Below are positions 25,522 through 35,375 of a stretch of 64,000 nt of DNA, piece by piece; within the stretch, counting starts at the first letter, position 1, and the number at the start of each line of letters is the position of its first letter. The stretch lies in NCBI GenBank assembly GCA_038110465.1, contig JAYNJU010000005.1:1-64000 (forward strand). Direction: 5' to 3'. The DNA is from Marisimplicoccus sp038110465 (GTDB taxonomy: Bacteria; Bacteroidota; Bacteroidia; Flavobacteriales; Flavobacteriaceae). The translations under genes and the position numbers were made by a program. The notes under the pieces are model-generated. The model was not told the origin of the DNA, made no database searches, and saw only the letters and a list, made by a program, of their open reading frames with translations.

Positions 25522-28500
25522 TTATGCTTTTTTTATAGTTATTAATGTTTTAATATCATCAAATTCTAGAATTTCACCCTTTTCTAAATTTTCGCTAAAA
25601 TATAATTTTATTGCTAATGTTTCACCTTTGATGTAATCTATTTTTGAGTTTATTGAAGCCTCTAATTTTTCAGAAGTTTTAATTACTACTTCAATTTTGT
25701 CAGTTACTTCAAAACCCTTATTTTTTCTGATATTTTGAATTCTATTTACAAGTTCTCTTGAAATTCCCTCATTAATTAAATCCTCATTTAATTGTAGGTC
25801 AAGAGCAATTGTTATCCCATCATTACTTGCTACAGAAAGGCCTTCTATGTCTTTATAAGTTATTTCAACTTCATTAACACTTAAATTTATTTCTTGTTGA
25901 TTAACGTTAAGCTTTAACTCTCCATTAGATTCTAAAAGATCAATTTCTTCTTTTTCAAGATCTTTAATTTTTTTTGAAAGCTCATTTATTATGAAACCAT
26001 ATTTTGGACCAAGTAATTTAAAATTTGGTTTTAATTCCTTAACAAGTAATGAATCACTATTATTGATATACTCAATAGATTTTACATTAATTTCTGATAT
26101 AATCTGTTCTTTTGCATTTTCTATTTCTTGTTTTTCAACTTCATTTTTACAAGGTATATAAATCATACTCAAAGGTTGCCTTACCTTAATTTTTTCTTTT
26201 TTTCTAATAGAAAGTGCTAATGAGCAAATATTTCTGATTTTATTGATCTTATTCTCTAATTCTTCATCAATATTACTTGAATTATATTGAGGAAATTCAG
26301 ATAAATGAACTGATTCGTAATCCTCTTTATTAGTATAATCATTTAAAGATTTAAAGATGAACTCTGAGTAAAATGGAGCAATTGGAGAAATTAACTTACT
26401 GATAGTTATTAAACACTCGTACAATGTTTGAAATGCAGCTATTTTATCATCATTGTATTCACCCTTCCAAAATCTTCTTCTTGATAATCTAACATACCAA
26501 TTACTAAGTTTCTCTTGAACAAAATCATTTATTTCTCTAGCAGCTGGTGTTAATTCATAATTTTCAAAACTATTGTCGACTTTTTTTATCAAAGAATTAA
26601 GCTCAGAAATTATCCAATTATCAAGCTCCGATCTTGAACTTAATCTAATATCCGCCTCCTTGTATTTAAACTTATCAATGTTAGAATAAAGACTAAAAAA
26701 GCTGTAAACATTATAAAGGGTTCCAAAAAATTTTCTTTTTACTTCTGCCACACCTTCATGATCAAATTTTAGATTGTCCCATGGGTTGGAATTAGTAATC
26801 ATATACCATCTTACAGCATCAGCCCCATGTTTATCAATCATTTCAAATGGATCAATTGCATTTCCAAGTCTTTTAGACATTTTTTGTCCATTTTTATCAA
26901 GAACTAGACCATTTGAAATAACATTTTTATATGATATTGAATCAAAAACTAAAGTAGAAATTGCGTGTAAAGTATAAAACCATCCTCGAGTTTGATCAAC
27001 TCCTTCTGCAATGAAATCAGCGGGAAAGTTTAATTTCTCTTCAATATCATCTTTATTTTCGAAAGGATAATGAATTTGTGCATATGGCATTGATCCTGAA
27101 TCAAACCAAACATCAATTATATCTTTCTCTCTTTTCATTGGACTACCAGACCTAGAACATAAAACGATATTATCTACGACGTCTTTATGAAAATCAATAT
27201 TTAGATAATTTGAGTCGGACATATCATTTACCTTAAAATCAGGAAATGGACTAGATTCCATAAATCCATTTTTAATTGAAATGTCTATTTCATCAATTAA
27301 TTCTTTGGCAGAACCAATAATTTTTATTTCTGAATTGTCTTCAGTACTCCAAATAGGTAGTGGAATACCCCAAAATCTTGATCTTGATAAATTCCAATCA
27401 TTTGCAGATTTTAACCAATTACCAAACCTTCCTTCTCCTGTTGACTCAGGTTTCCAATTAATCTTCTTATTTAGTTCATACATTCTATCTGAAAGTGAGC
27501 TAATTTTGATAAACCATGATTCCATAGGATAATATAAAACAGGCTTATCAGTCCTCCAACAATGAGGATAAGAATGAGAATATTTTTCGACTTTAAAGGC
27601 TTTGTTTTCTTCTTTTAATTTTATTGCTATTTCTACATCTACTGATTTTTCAGGTTCTTTTTCCTTATCATAATATTCATTTTTAACATATTTACCACTA
27701 ATAACACCGATATCTTCAATAAACTTACCTTGTAAATTAACTAATGGAACTTTAATTCCATTTTTATCTAATACTTGAAGTGGAGGAACCTCTGGTTTAG
27801 CTTGCTTAGCAGCTTTATAATCATCTTGACCAAAAGTAGGCGCTGTATGAACTATTCCGGTCCCATCATCAGTTGTAACAAAATCTCCTAAAATTACTCT
27901 GAAGGCGTTCTCAGGATTTTCTATAGGCAAAGGAGATTCTTCCCAAATTCTCTCATACTTAATCCCTTCTAATTTTTTTCCAATTGTTTTGTCCAAAACT
28001 AAATATGGAATATTAGAATCTTTTGAGTCATAGCTATTTAATTCTGACTTTTCTTTTACTTCAAAATAGTTTTTAGAAAAATTTTTTTCAATGAGATTTG
28101 ATGCTAATAAAACTTTAATTTTTTTCTTAGTATACTGGTTATAAGTTTCAATAAAACAATATTCAATTTTTTCACCAACTGTTAAAGCAGTATTTGAAGG
28201 AAGTGTCCATGGGGTAGTAGTCCATGCAAGAAGATAAAAAGGATATTGATTTTTAAGATCATCTGGCAAACTATCTTCTAAGCATTTAAATTGAGCTACT
28301 ACTGAAGTGTCTGTCACATCCCTATATGCTCCTGGCTGATTTAACTCATGTGAGCTAAGGCCAGACCCTGCTGCCGGAGAGTATGGTTGTATTGTGTACC
28401 CTTTATAGAGTAGGTTTTTCTCAGATATATTTTTTAATAACCACCAAACTGTTTCTATATATTTAGAAGAATAAGTAATATAAGGACTTGACATATCAAC

Positions 28501-28920
28501 CCAATAACCCATTTCTTTTGTAAGCAACTCCCAATCTGAAGTATACTTCATTACAGCTTCTTTACATGCCTTGTTGTATTCAGTAACAGTTATTTTTGTT
28601 CCAATATCTTCTTTGGTAATTCCTAGTTCTTTTTCAACTCCAAGCTCTACTGGCAATCCGTGAGTATCCCATCCAGCTTTTCTTTTCACATTGAACCCTT
28701 TAATAGTCTTATATCTACAGATAGTATCTTTTATTGTCCTGGCCATTACATGATGAATACCGGGCTTACCATTTGCAGATGGCGGCCCCTCATAAAAAAC
28801 AAAATTTGATTTATTCTCTCTTGTATAAGATTTAGAGAATATTTCAGCTTCATTCCAGAAGTTTTGAATTTCAGCAGAAATTGAGTTAAGTGAAAAATCT
28901 TTGAGCTCTCTAAATCCCAT
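25522..28920 (-). CDS. ileS: isoleucyl-tRNA synthetase
   Basis: A 1132-residue class Ia synthetase of the longer type. The HIGH-equivalent segment is PGIHHVMART (residues 53-62), followed by GWDTHGLPVE; the KMSKR loop is near residues 681-685. The CP1 editing domain includes TTPWTLPSNTAL, and the anticodon-binding domain includes NWYVRLSRRRFW. It charges tRNA-Ile. The length and the PGIHH form of the motif are those of the eukaryote-like IleS type often seen in Bacteroidota, which tends to be mupirocin insensitive (family knowledge, not shown here). It heads an ileS-dksA-lspA run. Confidence 0.97.
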   Translation of the reverse strand: MGFRELKDFSLNSISAEIQNFWNEAEIFSKSYTRENKSNFVFYEGPPSANGKPGIHHVMARTIKDTICRYKTIKGFNVKRKAGWDTHGLPVELGVEKELGITKEDIGTKITVTEYNKACKEAVMKYTSDWELLTKEMGYWVDMSSPYITYSSKYIETVWWLLKNISEKNLLYKGYTIQPYSPAAGSGLSSHELNQPGAYRDVTDTSVVAQFKCLEDSLPDDLKNQYPFYLLAWTTTPWTLPSNTALTVGEKIEYCFIETYNQYTKKKIKVLLASNLIEKNFSKNYFEVKEKSELNSYDSKDSNIPYLVLDKTIGKKLEGIKYERIWEESPLPIENPENAFRVILGDFVTTDDGTGIVHTAPTFGQDDYKAAKQAKPEVPPLQVLDKNGIKVPLVNLQGKFIEDIGVISGKYVKNEYYDKEKEPEKSVDVEIAIKLKEENKAFKVEKYSHSYPHCWRTDKPVLYYPMESWFIKISSLSDRMYELNKKINWKPESTGEGRFGNWLKSANDWNLSRSRFWGIPLPIWSTEDNSEIKIIGSAKELIDEIDISIKNGFMESSPFPDFKVNDMSDSNYLNIDFHKDVVDNIVLCSRSGSPMKREKDIIDVWFDSGSMPYAQIHYPFENKDDIEEKLNFPADFIAEGVDQTRGWFYTLHAISTLVFDSISYKNVISNGLVLDKNGQKMSKRLGNAIDPFEMIDKHGADAVRWYMITNSNPWDNLKFDHEGVAEVKRKFFGTLYNVYSFFSLYSNIDKFKYKEADIRLSSRSELDNWIISELNSLIKKVDNSFENYELTPAAREINDFVQEKLSNWYVRLSRRRFWKGEYNDDKIAAFQTLYECLITISKLISPIAPFYSEFIFKSLNDYTNKEDYESVHLSEFPQYNSSNIDEELENKINKIRNICSLALSIRKKEKIKVRQPLSMIYIPCKNEVEKQEIENAKEQIISEINVKSIEYINNSDSLLVKELKPNFKLLGPKYGFIINELSKKIKDLEKEEIDLLESNGELKLNVNQQEINLSVNEVEITYKDIEGLSVASNDGITIALDLQLNEDLINEGISRELVNRIQNIRKNKGFEVTDKIEVVIKTSEKLEASINSKIDYIKGETLAIKLYFSENLEKGEILEFDDIKTLITIKKA

Positions 28921-28980
28921 TATCCTTTATTAATAGGCGAAATTAATGATTTTAGATCAATTTAAAGTCAATAAAATATT

Positions 28981-31476
28981 TTATAATTTAATGTTTAAAC
29001 CCACTTGAAGAGATCTACCAGGAGCAGATATTCCTGATGCAAATGTTCTGTAGTGAATATCAAAAATATTAGTTACTCCAACTCTTACTGTAGTATTTTC
29101 TGAAATTTCTTTTGAACCATGAATCGAGAAATCTGACCATTTTGGTGTTCCAAGATAACTTTTGGTTCCATCTTCAAGAATTTTAAAAGGTGTTTCACTT
29201 AAACCATCTTCTCCTCCAAAGCTATATTCTTGAGGATTTTTAGATTCACTAAATTTAAAAGAAGCTCTTAAGTTAAAATCATCTGATAAATAAGAAATTG
29301 AGAAAGATCCAAATAAAGGGGATATAGAGGGCAGAGGTCCATATAATTCACTATCATCACCTTTAGTATAGGTTAGACTATAATTAAATCTAAACTTATT
29401 ATAAAATGAGCTAAACCCATCAACGGAAAAACCATGAATAAATCTGTTTCCTAGATTTTTATTGGCTATTGTTGTAACTTCTTCACCATTATAGATAATA
29501 GTGCTTAAATCATCTGTTGTATTATCTGAATATACTATAAATCCAGACCTACCTATATGCCTGGATATAATAGTGCTAAAGCCTCTTAATGAAACATAAT
29601 TCTTATTGTCTAAAGATCTATAATCAAAACCTAGATCAAGATTATACGCATATTCTGGTTTCAAAAAAGTATTAGGAACTACTAATAATCCATTATCTTC
29701 TCTAATTTTTCCAATATCATCTATATTAGGGTTTCTAAAACCACTTGATAAAACTGTATTAATTTGAAATTTTTTACTTGGCCTAAGCTTCATAGAAACA
29801 GTCGTTGTAAGAGCTTCAGTATTAAGACTCACATTTGTTAATTGTGGATTTACTGATATAACATCATTCCAGCTTGCCTTTAATTTTGTAAAAGTCAGTC
29901 GAGTACCTACATTGAAAGTAAAAAATTCACTCATATTCCATGACCAGTTAACATATGAAGCAAAACTTGTGTAAGAACTACCATTACTAGGGTATCTTGT
30001 AGGTATAGCAAACTTCTTGCTTAGCCCTAAAATTATATTATCCTCAATTTCTAATATTTGATCATACGCTTTTGAATAATTGTTGTTATAAGTTGTTTCA
30101 ATTCCATAAGAAATTGTATGACCACCATTAAATGATGTATCAAAATCACCATTTAAGCTAAACACTTTAAGATCTTCAATCTGATGAGATCTATTCAGAT
30201 TATAGAATTTTCTTTTTATCCTACTTTCATTAATTTTTTGAAAACCAAGTGTTATAACTCCTTTATTAATTAAAGGTTTTCTTGGAAAGAATTTAAAGCT
30301 AGGAGAGAATAAAAACCTTTTTTGAGGGCCATAATACCACTCACTAAATTTTAATGAGTTCCCACTTTCAATACTAAGCTGATCATATCTATCAATATCA
30401 CTTGACTCTGAAAATTGAATATTTAAATTCAAAATACTAGAGTTGCCCAAATCAATTAAAAATTTTTGAAATAAATCTATTTGACTGTAACCAGTTTTTT
30501 TTTGAATGTTTTGATCATTATTAATAGAAGGTGTTTCATAAAATTTATATCTAGAGTTTTCAGAAAATATTGGAGTGAGTCCCCAATCTTTATAACCATG
30601 TTGCCTATTCTTCCCAATTTTTATATCTCCAAATTTAGAAACAGAGATTGATGTTATGCTCCCCCAATTATCTGAACTAAAATTTGTATAAAAATTATTT
30701 GTAATTCCATTATTTGCAGAGTTATAATTTGTTTTAAAGCTTGATTTAATCTTTTCTTGGTCTTTTAAAACAGGATTTTTTGTGTAATAATGAATTACAC
30801 CACCCATAGCATCTGAACCATATCCAACTGAAGAAGAACCAAAAATAATTTCTGTTCTTTCAATGTTATTAGGATCTATGGTTATAGAGTTTTGTATATG
30901 CCCAGACCTATATATTGCATTATTCATTCTAACCCCATCTACAACTATCAAAACTCTGTTAGCTTCAAATCCTCTTATAACTGGGCTACCGCCTCCACCT
31001 TGACTTTTTTGAATTCTTACACCTGGACTTAACTCAAGCATTTCAGCACCAGAGGCTGGAGATGTAATAAACAGATCTTCGGATTTAATAACACTTACTT
31101 TTTCCGCTATTTGATTTGAATTAGACTCTGACCTTGCCACAGAGAGTATCACCTCATCTAAATCTTGCGTATCAGACTCAAGAAATATTGTTGAGCCATC
31201 TGTAATTAAACCTTTATCAATTTCTTTAATCTTATAGCCAAAAAGTTGAAAAAATATTAATTCATTTCCTGAAAAAACTTCTAAATCTACACTTCCATTT
31301 AAATCGGTAATTATTGAATTTGTTTGACTTGAATTATAAATAACCACATCTTGTAAAGGTTCATTTGTTTGACTATCCTTCACAACTACCTTTTGACTAG
31401 AAGCAATTGTAGGAAATACAACAAAAATCAACAATTTTAATAAAAATTGTTTTTTAAAAAATTTTTCTAAAAACAT
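28981..31476 (-). CDS. TonB-dependent receptor with carboxypeptidase-like N-terminal domain
   Basis: An 831-residue outer-membrane receptor. A signal peptide (about 1-27, ending IASSQ) is followed by a carboxypeptidase-D regulatory-like domain (about 28-100), a TonB-box-like stretch (LDEVILSVARS) and the plug, with VIRGFEANRVLIVVDGVRMN around residues 165-185. The rest is a barrel ending in RSLQVGLNIKL. The plug resembles heme/siderophore-type receptors rather than SusC. The start lies within the last 23 bp of recO, so it is probably read through from recO. The ligand is unknown. Confidence 0.9.
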   Translation of the reverse strand: MFLEKFFKKQFLLKLLIFVVFPTIASSQKVVVKDSQTNEPLQDVVIYNSSQTNSIITDLNGSVDLEVFSGNELIFFQLFGYKIKEIDKGLITDGSTIFLESDTQDLDEVILSVARSESNSNQIAEKVSVIKSEDLFITSPASGAEMLELSPGVRIQKSQGGGGSPVIRGFEANRVLIVVDGVRMNNAIYRSGHIQNSITIDPNNIERTEIIFGSSSVGYGSDAMGGVIHYYTKNPVLKDQEKIKSSFKTNYNSANNGITNNFYTNFSSDNWGSITSISVSKFGDIKIGKNRQHGYKDWGLTPIFSENSRYKFYETPSINNDQNIQKKTGYSQIDLFQKFLIDLGNSSILNLNIQFSESSDIDRYDQLSIESGNSLKFSEWYYGPQKRFLFSPSFKFFPRKPLINKGVITLGFQKINESRIKRKFYNLNRSHQIEDLKVFSLNGDFDTSFNGGHTISYGIETTYNNNYSKAYDQILEIEDNIILGLSKKFAIPTRYPSNGSSYTSFASYVNWSWNMSEFFTFNVGTRLTFTKLKASWNDVISVNPQLTNVSLNTEALTTTVSMKLRPSKKFQINTVLSSGFRNPNIDDIGKIREDNGLLVVPNTFLKPEYAYNLDLGFDYRSLDNKNYVSLRGFSTIISRHIGRSGFIVYSDNTTDDLSTIIYNGEEVTTIANKNLGNRFIHGFSVDGFSSFYNKFRFNYSLTYTKGDDSELYGPLPSISPLFGSFSISYLSDDFNLRASFKFSESKNPQEYSFGGEDGLSETPFKILEDGTKSYLGTPKWSDFSIHGSKEISENTTVRVGVTNIFDIHYRTFASGISAPGRSLQVGLNIKL

Positions 31477-32167
31477 TAATTGATTTAGGGATTTTGAACA
31501 TTTGCAAATGAATAGAATAATATTCTAAAATATGGTCAAGTATTTTCATACGCAATTCTTTAGTAATACTTATATTATTTAATTCATCAAATTCCATGCC
31601 TAAGATATTTTTAAATATCTCATAAACATTTCCTGAAATCAATACTTTTGAGCTTTCGTAATTTGTACTAGAACCTAATTCAATATCAAAATATTTATCC
31701 ATTGAATTTATACTTGGGTAAAAACCTATAAATCTTGTTAGTTCAATTAGAAATTTTAAATGAAAATTATTACACTTTTCAACTTTATCAAACCATATAA
31801 GGTTAACCCTAATAAATTCAAATAACTTAGGGTTTGGATCAGTTTCTTCTCTTAGAACCTTAGTTAAAACTTCAGATAAAAAAATAACAACACTACTTTT
31901 TTCAATATCAGTATGTAGAGTCTCATAAAAAATTTCAGATTTTGACTCTATTAAGTAACCTATGTCTTTTGATTGATTTATTGAAAAATTAATATTTATT
32001 ATGCTGAGGGGTAAAAAGTGCGCTTTATTATACTTTGACTTTTTTGATCCTAAGATTCCTTTTATAATAAATGTTTTAAATCCTAAGTCATATAAGTATA
32101 ATGAAGAAATCAGACTAGTTTCACCATGCTTTAGAGAACTAACAACAATGGCTTGAGAATTAGACAT
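31454..32167 (-). CDS. recO: DNA repair protein RecO
   Basis: A 237-residue RecO with the N-terminal OB fold (AIVVSSLKHGETSLI, residues 6-20, followed by FKTFIIKGILGSKKSK) and an all-helical C-terminal part. A conserved helix contains VIFLSEVLTKVLREE. The zinc finger cysteines of some RecO proteins are absent. It loads RecA with RecR in recombination repair. It follows gdhA by 4 bp and its end overlaps the receptor gene by 23 bp. Confidence 0.92.
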   Translation of the reverse strand: MSNSQAIVVSSLKHGETSLISSLYLYDLGFKTFIIKGILGSKKSKYNKAHFLPLSIININFSINQSKDIGYLIESKSEIFYETLHTDIEKSSVVIFLSEVLTKVLREETDPNPKLFEFIRVNLIWFDKVEKCNNFHLKFLIELTRFIGFYPSINSMDKYFDIELGSSTNYESSKVLISGNVYEIFKNILGMEFDELNNISITKELRMKILDHILEYYSIHLQMFKIPKSINVFRKIF

Positions 32168-32171
32168 TGAA

Positions 32172-33512
32172 TTAAACTACTCCTTGGGCAAGCATTGCAT
32201 CTGCAACCTTGACAAAACCAGCAATATTTGCACCTTTTACATAATTTACTCCATTCTTAGTTGATCCATATTTAAGACAAGAACTGTGAATATCAGACAT
32301 AATCTCTTTCAATTTTCCATCAACTACTTCTCTTGTCCAGGTGTATCTTAATGAGTTTTGGGCCATTTCAAGACCAGAAACAGCAACCCCTCCAGCATTA
32401 GATGCTTTGCCAGGCGCATACAAAACATTATTTTTCAAAAATAGCTTCACTGCCTCAGGTGTACAAGGCATATTTGCCCCTTCTCCAACTGTAATACAAC
32501 CATTTTTAATTAAAGCACTGGCATCATCTTTATCTAATTCGTTTTGAGTCGCACAAGGAATTGCAATATCACATTTAACACTCCATGGAGTTTTATTACT
32601 ATGAAATTCAGCACTTGAATATTTTTTTGTATAAGCTGAGATTCTCTCTCTTTTGGTGTTTTTTAATTCCATAATATGTTGGAGCTTAACTTCATCTATT
32701 CCATCCTTATCGTAAATGAAGCCGGATGAATCAGAAAGAGTTAAAACTTTTGCTCCTAGATTAATACACTTTTCAGTAGCGTATTGAGCAACATTTCCTG
32801 AACCAGATATTACTACTGATTTACCATTTAAACCTTCACCCTTATTCTTTAACATTTCATCAATAAAGTAAACTACACCGTATCCAGTTGCTTCAGGCCT
32901 AATAAGAGATCCACCCCATGTTATTCCCTTTCCAGTTAAAACACCTGAAAATTCATTTTTAAGTCTTTTATATTGCCCAAAAAGATAGCCAATTTCTCTC
33001 CCTCCAACGCCAATATCTCCAGCAGGAATATCTTTGTTAGGCCCAATATGTCTGAATAACTCAGTCATAAAGCTTTGACAAAACCTCATTACTTCTGTAT
33101 CAGATTTACCCTTTGGATCAAAATCTGAACCACCTTTTCCACCTCCCATAGGAAGAGTAGTTAATGCATTTTTAAACACTTGCTCAAATGCAAGAAACTT
33201 TAGAATGCTTAAATTTACAGAGGGATGAAATCTTAAACCACCTTTGTAAGGCCCAATTGCAGAATTCATTTCAATTCTATAGCCTCGATTAACTTGAATT
33301 TCTTCTTTATCATCAATCCATGCTACCCTAAATGAGACAACTCTTTCAGGCTCAACCATTCTTAGAAGAATATTTTGTCCATAATATATTTCTTGTGTAA
33401 CAATATAGGGAATTACAGTTTCGGCAACTTCAGTCACTGCCTGCATGAATTCAGGCTCATTTTGGTTTTTTTGATTTACCTCAGATAAAAATTGTTTAAT
33501 TATTTTATCCAT
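32172..33512 (-). CDS. gdhA: NADP-type glutamate dehydrogenase
   Basis: A 446-residue hexameric-type glutamate dehydrogenase. Recognised by KGGLRFHPSVN, PMGGGKGGSDFDPKGKSD (with the catalytic Lys in the first GGGKGG), RPEATGYGVVYF and the Rossmann segment VVISGSGNVAQYA. The length and motifs fit the NADP-dependent anabolic enzymes, which fix ammonium onto 2-oxoglutarate. The ATG directly follows the stop of the flippase-like gene; recO follows after 4 bp. Confidence 0.96.
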   Translation of the reverse strand: MDKIIKQFLSEVNQKNQNEPEFMQAVTEVAETVIPYIVTQEIYYGQNILLRMVEPERVVSFRVAWIDDKEEIQVNRGYRIEMNSAIGPYKGGLRFHPSVNLSILKFLAFEQVFKNALTTLPMGGGKGGSDFDPKGKSDTEVMRFCQSFMTELFRHIGPNKDIPAGDIGVGGREIGYLFGQYKRLKNEFSGVLTGKGITWGGSLIRPEATGYGVVYFIDEMLKNKGEGLNGKSVVISGSGNVAQYATEKCINLGAKVLTLSDSSGFIYDKDGIDEVKLQHIMELKNTKRERISAYTKKYSSAEFHSNKTPWSVKCDIAIPCATQNELDKDDASALIKNGCITVGEGANMPCTPEAVKLFLKNNVLYAPGKASNAGGVAVSGLEMAQNSLRYTWTREVVDGKLKEIMSDIHSSCLKYGSTKNGVNYVKGANIAGFVKVADAMLAQGVV

Positions 33513-34463
33513 TTATTTAGGTCTATTAATCAAAGGTAGTATAAAAAAAGAAAGACCTCCAAAAAATAGTGTTATTATTGCTTGGCATGACCAGGCAAGC
33601 CATCCATAGGTTAATCCCAACTCAGTATTTATTCCAAAATTTGATAAAAAAAGTGATATAGCTAAAGGATAAACGCCTAATCCATGATTTGAAAGAGAGA
33701 TACTATATACACCAATAACAAATGCGGGAAAAATTAAATTATAATCTATTATACTAAACTCGTCAACTGAAAATTTTATAACCAAAAAGGCGAGAATGTA
33801 GCAACCCCAAATAAGAATTGAGTATAGAATAAAAAAAGGCATTCTCCATTTAAGTTTTGTAATAGAAAACAATCCATTTATAATATTCCTTAAAAACTTT
33901 CTAACACTATTTATTTTAGTAATTATAATAGATAAAAACAATAAAACAATAAGAGCTATTAGAATTATAAATTTAAAATTATCATTGATAAAGAATAGAA
34001 AACCATCCTCTAAAAAAGATTCAAAAATTAAATCATATTGGAGCGTCCAAACTAAGAAAAGGATTAACATTGATATTAATACATCCACAATTCTCTCTGC
34101 TGCTATTGTTCCTAACGTTTTGCTAATAGGAATTTTATTATAATTACTTAAAACAGAAGCCCGAATAAACTCACCAGATCTGGCAATTGCCATATTAGAT
34201 GTGTAACACATGAAAACACTTCCAATACTAGTAATAGTATTCGAATTGTAACCTAATTGCTTTGATAAAAGCTGCCACCTAATACCTCTGATTACATCTG
34301 ATGTAGCTCCAATCAGCATCGCTAATAATAAATACTGAATTTTTGCAGATTTGATATAATTCAAAATAAGTTCCCTTTCTTGAACGGAGGTTATTTTGAA
34401 AGTTAGATAAATAAAAAGAACACCTAATAAAATTGGAATTAGAATTTTTAATCTTTTCTTCAT
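33513..34463 (-). CDS. lysylphosphatidylglycerol synthase-like transmembrane (flippase-like) protein
   Basis: A 316-residue membrane protein with about eight hydrophobic helices. It contains the family segments DVIRGIRWQLL, MAIARSGEFIRA and AAERIVDVLISML, which match the LPG synthase transmembrane (UPF0104/flippase-like) family. It lacks the cytosolic aminoacyl-transferase domain of MprF, so lipid lysylation is not expected; a lipid or polyisoprenyl-sugar flipping role is inferred at best. It lies between panC (2 bp) and gdhA (0 bp). Confidence 0.85.
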   Translation of the reverse strand: MKKRLKILIPILLGVLFIYLTFKITSVQERELILNYIKSAKIQYLLLAMLIGATSDVIRGIRWQLLSKQLGYNSNTITSIGSVFMCYTSNMAIARSGEFIRASVLSNYNKIPISKTLGTIAAERIVDVLISMLILFLVWTLQYDLIFESFLEDGFLFFINDNFKFIILIALIVLLFLSIIITKINSVRKFLRNIINGLFSITKLKWRMPFFILYSILIWGCYILAFLVIKFSVDEFSIIDYNLIFPAFVIGVYSISLSNHGLGVYPLAISLFLSNFGINTELGLTYGWLAWSCQAIITLFFGGLSFFILPLINRPK

Positions 34464-34465
34464 AG

Positions 34466-35284
34466 CTAAATTGAAATATTGTCAATTAATCTTATTTTTC
34501 CAACCCATACTGAAATGAAAATTCGTTTCATTGATTCTTTCAAATAAATTGACTTTTTAGATAAGTCAATAATTTCAAAATATTCAAGCTTACATCCATC
34601 TAGATCTTTAAACTTTTCTTCTACCTTTTTCCTCAGCTCCTTTAGTCTTAGAGAAGAATATTCTTTTTTTGCAAAATTTAAAATTTTAGGAATATTAGCA
34701 GCAATAGATCTGTCTTTTTCACTCAATAATTTATTTCTTGAACTCATGGCTAAGCCATCTCGCTCTCTGATTGTTTCACATCCAACTATTTTTATATTAA
34801 GATTTAATTTTTTAATAAGTATTTTAATTAAAAGTAGCTGCTGAAAATCCTTTTCTCCAAAATAAGCACTAGAAGGATTTAATAACCTAAAAAGTTTCTC
34901 AATAACAGTAGCAACACCGTAAAAATGACCAGGACGAAACTCCCCTTCTAAAATATTTTCAAAGCCCTCAAAATCATATGTTTTAGATTCAGCCTTTTGG
35001 TATATTTCATTATCATCTGGAATGTAGATAAGTATTCTTTCAAATATTTTAAGCATATCAATATCACTTTTCACATTTCTGGGATAGTTTTCAAAATCTT
35101 CTCTTTGGTTAAATTGAGTAGGATTGACATAAATAGAAACTATTACATGTTCATTCTCATTTAATGCTTTTTTAATAAGAGAAAGATGACCTTCGTGTAA
35201 AGAGCCCATAGTTGGGACCAGACCAATGGATGCATGATTTGCTATGGATTTATTAAGTTTTTTATGAGATGTGAAAACCCTCAA
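34466..35284 (-). CDS. panC: pantoate--beta-alanine ligase
   Basis: A 272-residue PanC if started at the TTG at 35284, which yields the usual beginning (RVFTSHKKLN); the frame stays open to an ATG at 35365, but the additional 27 residues have no family match. The HIGH-like nucleotide motif is TMGSLHEGHLSL, followed by VNPTQFNQREDFENYPR, and the ATP-binding loop FGEKDFQQL is present. The enzyme makes pantothenate. It is divergent from the GlgA-like gene across 91 bp, a pairing common in Bacteroidota. Confidence 0.93.
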   Translation of the reverse strand: MRVFTSHKKLNKSIANHASIGLVPTMGSLHEGHLSLIKKALNENEHVIVSIYVNPTQFNQREDFENYPRNVKSDIDMLKIFERILIYIPDDNEIYQKAESKTYDFEGFENILEGEFRPGHFYGVATVIEKLFRLLNPSSAYFGEKDFQQLLLIKILIKKLNLNIKIVGCETIRERDGLAMSSRNKLLSEKDRSIAANIPKILNFAKKEYSSLRLKELRKKVEEKFKDLDGCKLEYFEIIDLSKKSIYLKESMKRIFISVWVGKIRLIDNISI

Positions 35285-35342
35285 CTCACATGAATTAGTA
35301 TTTAAAGATACTGTTTTTATATACTTACTCTTAGAATTTTCG

Positions 35343-35350
35343 TAATTTTG
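35343..35350 (+). promoter_or_regulatory. Bacteroidota -7 box TAATTTTG upstream of the GlgA-like gene
   Basis: TAATTTTG matches TAnnTTTG and ends 25 bp before the TTG start at 35376, in the spacer to panC. Its position inside the longer panC frame is an argument for the shorter panC start. Confidence 0.5.
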
Positions 35351-35375
35351 CCATGCTATAGCCAATGCTCATATT

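Noticed and set aside
35285..35365. N-terminal extension of panC
   Set aside because: The residues have no match to PanC, and the frame overlaps the promoter of the divergent gene.
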